Shown in pieces: positions 35,244 to 45,500 of a DNA stretch of 64,000 nucleotides; the first letter of the stretch is position 1; each line of letters opens with the position of its first letter. Origin of the DNA: Scatophagus argus (lineage: Eukaryota > Chordata > Actinopteri > Scatophagidae). Below the pieces are notes generated by a model that ran no database searches, was not told the origin of the DNA, and saw only the letters and a list, made by a program, of their open reading frames with translations. The translations under genes were made by a program, and so were the position numbers. Where the stretch lies: positions 1,464,127 through 1,528,126 of the forward strand of contig NC_058495.1 in NCBI RefSeq assembly GCF_020382885.2, given 5' to 3'.

Positions 35244-38200
35244 CTGAAGATACTGATATAGGACTAGGAAATATTTCTGTGTACCATTTACTAGAATTTA
35301 CAGACCACTGGCATTTTATTGAATGTTTTAGTTTTGTTGATAGAACATAGTTACATTGTGGGAAATGCCTGCTGTCTTTTCCCAACAATTTTAGAGCTGC
35401 AATAATTGCTCAATTAAGGGCGATATGAAGGGGATGATGGGCCTTTGTACTCTATAGAGTAGTGTCACCTTCACGATGAAAATGAAAATTGCTTCCACTG
35501 GGCCGTCGCAAAACAAAAAACAAACAATTGGACAACTTGACGTGGGTGGATAGAGCTCATACCTGGTCACATGTATCACTGTATGACCTGGTGGGGTCGC
35601 AGCTGCAGGGTTCGCAGCGTCCTGACAGGAATGGTTTCCAGTAGCCTTTTGAACACACGTCACAGGTGAGGCCATGGAAATGGGGACGACAGGGACACTG
35701 GCCGGTCACTAGATCACATACATCTGACAGGGACCCATCGGGGGAACAGGAACATTCTGGATGGCAGGGGCAACATCAGCATTAGGAAGAAACAATGGAC
35801 ATTTGGATCAGATTTGTATGCAGAAACTGTCATAGTACAAAAAGGGTTTCAGTGAAGGCACAGAAAATTCTAAGTCACAAAATTTTTTTCTAAATGTTTT
35901 TCTGTTTTTTGTCCATTATTGTTCATGAACATGTAGTGAGTACATTTCCCTGACCAAGCTGGTTAACAGTTAACTGAAAACAGAGGGAGTTGATAAAAGA
36001 AGACAGTGCTTTTATTAAGTGTTATATAAAAGTATGTTAGATCACTCACTGGAGCAGCCCAGAGGGTTGGAGGCACTTAGGCCATAGTAGCCTCTCTTAC
36101 ACCGGTCACAGCGGGTACCTTCAACATTCACTTTACACTGACATGAGCCTGTGCTGTCGTCACACCGCCCCCCATCCATTGTTCCCTCGGCACTGCAAAT
36201 ACAGCCTGCCAGCAACAAGGACAACACAAACATAAGCCACTCATCAAAGTTTGCATCCACACAAAAATAGATGCTTCATCCTGCGTATTACTGCCAGATT
36301 CTGATGTGCTGCATTTGGTACGCTGAGGTGAGAACTTCATTTTAACTTTATTTTTACCAATGAACCACTTACGTATGCAGGCATCAGGACGGTCCATTTG
36401 GCTACGGGGGTTTGGCTGGTAGCCTGGGGCACACTGGTCACACTTTGGCCCAGTGGTGTGGTGCATGCAACCCTCACACACACCTCCACTCCTCCGCCCA
36501 CTGGCCTCGTACACGGCCTGGTCAAAACGACAGCGCTGGGCGTGGTTGTTACAGTCACAGCCTGAGGAGAGAGGAAATAACAATAGTAAATTCAATTTAA
36601 AACACCTCCTGTGCATCAAAAATACACTTTACATACAAAAAACAAAGAGCAAACAACCTATAAAAATGTAACTCAAATATCAGAACATTGTGGGTCAGTC
36701 TTGTCCCGCAAAACAAAACAGTCTGGGATATCTTTATTTATATACATTTATTTGTATAATTCTTCATTTGATTTGAGGTGTGGACAAATTGTCTTTTGAA
36801 AACAAAATATTGGCAGGCCATCCATGGTAGACCATTTCTGTTAGTTATTTTACGGCAAGAGCGGGTAATACATTTCTTTTGAAATGGAGGAGGGGTCAGG
36901 TATAAACATGTACTACACTGATGGCATTTGGAGAGGTATTATTACATTGATTAAGTATTTTTACCTCAGAATAAAATATATTCTGTGTGTATTTTGCTTG
37001 ACTTGACATCTAGCTGAGCCTTTCACACTCAGCTGTGGCACTTGCCTTGAGAAACCTGGGTATCGTTACAAAACTGCATCCATGTTTTTCTACAGTCTAT
37101 GGTGAGCCATGACATCATCATGGCCACCCTTGTGTACAGACATGTGTAGCAGGTATGGCTGATGTCTTACGTTGGCAGGTATGAGTGTAGCCCTCCTCCG
37201 CAGCTCTCCAGGGCAGATCGTTGTAGAGATCAGCACAGCGCTCACAGTTCACACCTGCTGTGTTGTGCTGGCAGTCACACTGGGGATTCACCTGGAAATT
37301 GAAAGAGAGAAAAGGTTAATGAAGAGATGTTTAATGAAAATTCTGCTTTTGACTCTGTGAATCTGTGGTGATGAGGGCTACTTTGTTACTTTGAAAAGCT
37401 ATCCCAGCACACATTTTAAAAATGAAATTCATCTCGATTATACATCAACAACAACAACCTATGTCAGAAGTAGGTAGAAGTAAGACGTTGGAACAACATC
37501 GTTACAGAAATAGCATGTTGTCTTTGTGCCAGATCTGAACATGCATGAGGATCAATGTCAGCAGTGGCCAGAAAGTTTTTATCGACTCAAGCAGCTAGCC
37601 ATAGGGCCTGAATAGACTTGTTTCATTTATACTGAGGGTACCCATACATTGTTTTCAGCATCACACTGTTCAGCAAAATTTCTTGTAAAAAGAAACCCTG
37701 ATTCTAACAGATTTGTGGTAAATTTTGAGCCATTCTGAGCCATCATTGTAGCTACTAGACTGAAAATAATACTGGCATTCTGTAATGTCCTCTTGTTTGC
37801 TGTCATCCTGATGGTACAATGATAAGGTCAATATCAGTCTCATATCTGAGGGTCCAGTATAGGCATGCTGTACTGTAGGTTGAGGATGTGTTTAGCCAAA
37901 CTTTGGAAAAGAAATAGAAGCAGGAGAACACAGCTATATACAACAAAAAAATGTCCTACAGTCATTTTTTTCTCCAAAAAACCTCCAAATCCTCAAACAG
38001 CTGCATATGTTGGGCTCTCTGTATTACAATTTAATTAAAGAGTTTGGTCTAGACCTGCTCTAATTGGAAAGTGTCACAAGATAACTTTTGTTGTGAATTG
38101 GCGCTATATAAATAAACTGAATTGGAATGGAATTGGATACCTGTATGCTGTTGGACAGTGGGTTGTTGTAGGTCTCTGGCAGGCATCGGTTGGCATGTCC

Positions 38201-39477
38201 ATGACACATACAGCTGCCCATCACCCTCATCTCCTTGAGGGCATAGAATCTACTGAGAGCCCTTCCTGGCAGACGTGGCACATCGCCAAGCCCTGTCAGC
38301 CTCACCCTCAGCCCCGTTAACCCAGACACATCTGTGGATCAGATAGCTGTCAGTCAGTGGACTACAGCCCTTTACCCTGACCTGTACTGCATCAGCCACG
38401 ATTTAGGAACAAATGCATGACAGACAGAAACTTACCTTCAATTTTCCGGCTGTTAGGAGCTGGCACATAAGCATACTGACGCAAAGGACTGAATTGGACC
38501 TGGAGAAGATTTATAAAAGGAGCAGATTAACTTGAACTCAGTTGGCCATGTGTTCTGCTTGCAAGCAGTGAAAACATTTTTTATGCAGCAAGAATGTACT
38601 TAAATGTAAACCTCTCGGGCACCTCAGAATATGTATCACTCAAGAGAAACGTGAAGAAAATGAAAAAACGAAATAAGCTGCTGATTGTCTGTCCTTCAGC
38701 CATATAATAATAAAAACTGTTTGCCTTGCAAATAGAATTTTATAATCAGCCAGGGTACAAGAAATTATTTATCCTCACTGTGTGATCTTGGTATGGATTT
38801 GCTCCAGTAGGGGGCAGTGTGTAGCAGTATGTTTCATCCAGATTCAGAGGTGTTGTCGTGGGGATGTCAGGAAAAGCTTTTTGACAGTTTGTAGCCAAGT
38901 AGAGAGCAGGCTGCCATGTCCTGCCATTATCCAATGTCCTCTCTATAATAAACTCACTGGGACGAGGACCCTGAAAAGAAGAAAAGATAGTTACAGGTTT
39001 AATATATATGTATATGTAGTATATGTATACAGGTTCAATATGTATGACAAATAAAGATACAAATACATTGTGTCTGTAAGGGAATGTGTTCCATACTATA
39101 AAATATAGAACTATTTTTGGAAAGTAGTTAATCAGATTTTAAACAGAGAAGATAGAAGTGAACAGAATAATGTGATCCAGCGGTGACTGCAGACTGTATC
39201 AAACCTTGAAGTTGAGCACCAGGTTGTCAAGCTGGAACAGGCTGCCCAGGTCCAACTCGAGGGTGACTGGATTAACCTCTGCAGGACAAACAAGAGCAAC
39301 AGCATTTCCATCAGGAACACTGTACATGTGAGTAGGATTCACTGTTTTTAACAGATGTTCACAGGAAAATACCTAAATGTTCAGATAGACTGGATGTTGT
39401 TTGTGTCCTGCCGCCTGAGGACACTGCTTAGGTCACGGTTTAGCTTTGCCGCCGATAATCAAATACAGTATTTCATG

Positions 39478-39527
<50 letters not shown>

Positions 39528-42500
39528 GTCCTTGTTCCTGTCCTTGCCCACCTTTCTTGGACTGCCACCATCGATCTGGTCCAGAAGTGGACAGGAGATC
39601 CTGAACAGTATGGGCCAGCTGACCATTGGGGTTCCTGGAGTCACATGGACAACATTTCATCCTCCTCTAAACAAAACAAACACAAACATCCACATCAGTA
39701 ACTGGACTTTTCTGTAGAGTTTCATTATAATATTTGCTGTATGTACGTATAGTTTATATCACTGTGAGTGTCAAGAACCTAAGACCAACTCCCAAATGTG
39801 TCTCTTTGCCTCCACGCTGTTAGGTAGATAAATTGTATCACCAAACAGGTCAAAAAGTTGAAGGAAAATCAATATGCCTCAGATGGGAAGCCTGATAACT
39901 AACATTCCAAGCTCTATGTTGTGTTGTGACAGGGCTGGTGACAGCTGGTCAACCACCTGGGCGAACTTTGCCCCAGTCACAGATGGAGAACAAATGTTGC
40001 CCTAGTTTAAATCTGACCATGCTTTTAATAGATTTAATGTGACCCCAGTGAATCTTGGATTGGGACCACATGGAGTTAATTGTCTCATATAGAATTTGTC
40101 CACTTGAGAGAATGAAGTTGAAGTTGCTAAACTTTCACTCAATGACTATAAATGTCTAATATTTCAATAATTTATTCCAATATTTCAATACATTTGATTT
40201 TATTGTTTACTGAGCCCTGAAACAATCAAAGTATTACTGCATGTAGATGTGCAAACAAACACACAAATTCAATGTCAGGAATTAAATTCAAGTGATCAGG
40301 TAACATCTAGCCCAAATTTGAATTTTTGGGTGAAATTTTTCCTTTTAACATTAACGGAGCTGTTGTTAATCCAAGTCCGATAAGGTACGTGCTGTTTATG
40401 GAGACATCCAGTGCTTTTGTCTATGTATACATTTGGACAATTCCCCACATAAGTGCTCATATCACTGACAGCTGGGCAGTCAATATTTATTAGCTCCCCC
40501 TCTGTACTGGTACTCTGGACATGGCTGCCACTCTGGCACACAGACTATGGCTGCTGTCCCTGTAGGTAAAAGTTCCCTCTGGGTTACTGACTGTTACAAC
40601 ATGAAGGCCTTGATAATGTTTTCCCTTCCAGCTACGTGTCTCAACTCACTCATCCACATTAGGATGCAAATTCGCATGTCTTGTCTGAGTGCTCCCACAA
40701 CGCTAATAAATCCCCAAGAATCTCCAGGATATTGTTAACACTGGCAAAACATTGGCAGTTAATGGTAATTAGTAAATTAATTCAATTACATGAATGCGAA
40801 ACAGGACGCTGAAGGTATGACCGTAACTCTCTTAACAAACGGTGGTGGGAGTTTAAAGAAACTTAGTCTTTGAATTATCATCACCTTCTCTCTTCACCAC
40901 CGAGGGTCAAACACATCACTCAAATAAAGCCCAGTTCACTTTCAATATACTGAGCTCAGTTTTATGACTTCACTTTAGGGTAGTTGTCTGCGAATGACAC
41001 CTTTTGACAAAGGCCTGTGCAATTTATGTCATAATGTACATGATATGAAGAAAGCAAGAGCTATTTATGGTCACTTTATTTGGTAAGCGATAGATACTTG
41101 ATTGGAGAATTCTCTTATCAGGCTTGTCAAAGGTGGATTAAACTACCTGAAACCATGAGAGAAATGGAAATGAAAACTTTAAAGAAATATGTCAAGCTAA
41201 TATGTGTGAGACAACAGAAAGATTGTAAGGCGGGTTTCCTGCTGGAGGCAGGATTTTAATTGTACTCTATTGTGTTAATGTTTTAATGTGCTGCACTGCA
41301 CTGTTCTAGCAGTACAGATGTTGTTTGTTTCTGTTTGTATAGTCCAGTTGGACCAAAAAAGATACTAACAAAAACATCAAATGAAAACCGAATATGTGTT
41401 GTGTGCATCTCTTGTTTGGGTCCCATTAAAATGATCTCACTTTAACTTCAGTGCATTCAATTTGAAAGTGTGTAAATCTTTCTTTCCCTATTGCAGTGCA
41501 GTGTATCTTATCTCTCTATCTCACGTGTTAAAGATTTAACTCTCTCAAAGTGTTCGGGAGTGTTTTCGTATCAGTTTTACCACTACTTCATCTCAGTTTA
41601 CTGCAGTAAAGATTGACAGAAAGATTTTCTTTGACTTTGTATATGTAGGTTAAAAGTGACTCAACGTGGCTCCCCCGCCCCCACACCCCCAGGTTTCTGG
41701 CTTTTGGTACGGTGTGTCACCTGCAGCGCACATGCAAACACATGCTGTTTGCATGTGCGCTGACTGTTGCATAAACAAGTATTTGTTTCTAAGACAGGGT
41801 GTGAAGTTTATAGCAGACATAAAATCGTGAGTAAAATCTGTCACACAGGAAGCTCAGGTTACATTTTAATTCATATTAACTCACCAGGAATGGAATCCGT
41901 GCTAAGCGACACATGGTCATATTATTACTGTTTGACAGTAAAAGGATAAAGTATCTATTACGTGTCCTGGGTTTTCACTACCGTTATAAGACTTAGGTAC
42001 AACACCCAAGCAAGCAACCCAGCCTTTACAAAATGTAAACTCAGCGCCAAGAGAGCAATGATAATTACTAAATGACTGTCATAAATATGTACTTAGTCCC
42101 CAGTGGACTTGTTTAATTGCTGTTGCCATCATTTTATCATTTTGGTTTTTGTTTATCCATTTTCTATTCTAGTTTTTCCAACTTTTTGTTTACAGACATG
42201 GTTATAATGACCTAAAAACATTTTCTTATTGTTTCTTATTGTTCTGTTCTCTACTTTGCAGACTTTCTCCTCCACATTTGTCTGAAGGCAGGGGCTTCTA
42301 GCTACTTTCCAGATGAGGAATTTCATTCAACATGCTGATTTCTTTTTAACATTAAATCAAGTTGTCTAAATTTTTATGATTTCAGAACAAAAGCTCATCA
42401 AAATAAACTAGTGCTATTGCACAGCTTGCTCCAGCGTAGGGCTAAAATGAGCTTGGGGATGGGGTAATTTGGGCCCTCTTGGGGGTAATAGCCTTTTAGT

Positions 42501-45500
42501 GGGTACAGTTTTCTGGAATAGAAATGCCATTCTTGCTTGTTAACTCAAATGCTAGTTCTCTTTATTTTGAGCCCGTTGCCGTTTGATTCCACCGGACACA
42601 GTCGCCTCGCGTTCCAGCTGCCATGTGGCCACAGGCACTGATGCCAGCCATTGTACACAATGCTTGTGATTCCACTACACAGCATATTTCAATAGTGTCT
42701 CTCTGCCCTGCTCTGTTTAACATATGTGGCTAGTCTGTTATTGATGGACCATCAAGCTGCACAAACTGGACTGAGTTGTGCAGATACAGACTCTGCAAAG
42801 AGATTGTGGTCAATTTTCAAAATAAATCTCCCCTTGCAGATTTACAGATTTACAAAACTGGACAGAAAAAACACTCCACTTGTGAAATGCAGGCTTTGAA
42901 GCCATGTGGGAGACAAAATTGTACAAAGGTGTGCTCGGTCTGCAAGTTTGTTGATGAAGATGGCAAAATCAAACTCTATGTTATCTTCAAAAAACTGGTG
43001 AGTCTGGCTTATCGTCCTCTGGGGACTTTACCTTTGCTTCTTTTGTTGAGCTACCTCTTTATGCCATTGTTTCTATCTTGTGGTCCTTTGCCACCCACAG
43101 AATGGCCCTCCGACTTGCCTTGCTGCTCTCTATAGAACATCCAGTAAAACTGCACTTCTGTTTTCTTTTTTTCCTTTTCTTTCTTTCATTTGTGCTGCTT
43201 CATCATCTTGATCTTTTCTGTAGAAAATCCTATAACACTACTGAAATGCACGGGTTAGTGTGTACCTATGTAGCCTGTTTAAACTTATGCAGGTAAATTA
43301 AGCCATTGACTCAACCTGCCCCAACGTCACTGTAACATTTTGGCCCACAGGCTCCATTCTAATTTGACACAGTAGCTTAAATCCACAATTCTAAAAACGT
43401 TTTTGTTTGTTGTCTTTGTTGTTGTTTTGTATTTTACGCTGACTTGATTAAAATATAATTATGTCCAAATCTTACCTATTTTAATTCAGAGAACAGATTG
43501 ATAACTTTAGTAATACGATGGTGTGCTTGAATCAAGAGGCCTTGACTAATGTGAACTATACTTTCTTAATTTGTGGCTCAGCTTAACCCCGTCTCCCCTA
43601 CAGCTGTACCTTGAACCATATTCAGGAACTACTGGGCAACGGTCCAGCTCCTGACCTTTGCTGCCCTCATGCTGTGTGTTGCACCATTCTCTTATCTTTA
43701 CACTATCACAAAGCTAAAACATTAAAAATCTCTTAAAAATTCTTGGGGAACAGCACAGCAGACACACACTACCAAATTTAAACTACAGCTAGATTAAGCA
43801 GTTCCAGTGCACTTGCACGTAACATTTAGGATAATGTGAGCAGAAAATTCAGCAAAATTTATAACGGAGGTCCACTTTATTATACATTACATCTTTAGAG
43901 AAACAAAGGATTTTTATCTCACATTAGAAGCACCTTTCTCTTGTTTCTGAGCAAAAATAAAAACTGCAACTTGAATCTTGCTAATTTCATGTCCTCTGCT
44001 CTGGAAAGTTAGTCTTGTTTCAAAATCAGCATGTAAATCCAGTAAGGGGAGGTTTGGCTGATTTTTCAGACGTCGGTCAAAGAGTACAGTTGCAACATGA
44101 TACACTGGCACTGACACCAGACTGTTTCACAAATGGACAGCAGCCATTCCGGCCAAAGCAATGACAGCCTCCATCCTGCACGTCCGTCTGTTCACCATGA
44201 CCTCTGCAACACTCCACTCCTGGGGGTGCAAACCTCACATGGAGACCCACGCGTGGCCCAGGTGAACACAGCTGGCTGAGCCAGTGACTGAGTATGTACT
44301 CTGATTTAACTGATATGGGTTTTAATGAAGCCAATATCAGTATTTTAGAAATGTAACTGTTCTTTATTTCCCTGCTCTCTCACTTTTTCTGCCTCACAAA
44401 CAAATGTGAATTCAGGTGTATCTTTCTCCCTAACGGCAGGGAAAAAGGTGAAGTAACTTTTTCTGAACTTTTTACTAAGTAAAGGTACTAATACTACACT
44501 GTACAAATACTTTTTACATATAGAAATTGTACGTAAATAAAGATGTTCGAATTTGCAGGAAAATGCCCTCAAAGTAAAAGTACTCACTTCAGTACAATAT
44601 GTCCCGTGACTGTAGGATATCAGATTGTACTGGCTCATGCAGTAAAGTGCAGGATTTTACTGTTTTAGTTGGTTTAGGTAGAGCTCATTTTGAACTATTT
44701 TCACTTTGAAATAGTTCTGGATTAATCTGCTGCTGGTTTGATTTGTAAAAATTCTGAACATAACGAGAAATGTGGTCATTACCCAGAACTCAAACTGGCA
44801 CCTTCACAGTCCTTCCAAGACCTTCTAACAGTCTAAACTTCAAAATTATTAAAATTAAACTAGAAAAATAATCAGAAGGTAAAGCACCAAATCTTCACAT
44901 TAATGAAACTGGAAGCATGAAATGTTTTTATATTAAAAAATGACCAAAACATTTCACATTTTTGAAGACATGAAATGTCCTTTAAACACAGGATTGCTCT
45001 CCTACCTGTTGGTATGGGGTGCAGTAGACCTCTGAGCCTGACAGGCCACATGTGGAGGAGGCACGGAGCTGGTGAACCCTGCCAAGGAGCAGGTCACTAC
45101 TGGGTGGGTAACAAGCCCCCTGAGAGCAGTCAGTCTGGGCCTGTGATACTGCAGCTATGGCTGTGAGGAGGAGGACACCACAACAGCAAATGTAATGTTA
45201 CAGTGTGTTGTAACTATATGAACAACATCAGTCACCAAATACATCAATTTCCCTTTGTATGATATCAATACAACAACATTTTTTTTTGCACACAGCACTC
45301 GAACAGCACAAACCTTTTCTCTGATGTGAATTGACACAAAATTACTATTAAAGGCATGAGTCCTGCAGGCATCTGGGTCATGGTAGTTAAACTGCTAGAA
45401 GCAACAGCAACTGGATTTCCTTTACATTGCTAAAGATGTTTCACCTCTGATCCGAAAGGCTTCTCCATTTCTAAAAATTGAAGGGGAGTCCGAGGTATTT

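Noticed and set aside
39433..39660. Lys/Glu-repeat protein on the minus strand
   Set aside because: It is read-through of LAMB3 exon 3 into the CTTT/AAAG microsatellite past the donor.
42776..43135. 119-codon plus-strand open frame with several cysteines in LAMB3 intron 2
   Set aside because: No recognisable domain, no splice or promoter context, AT-rich and single occurrence.
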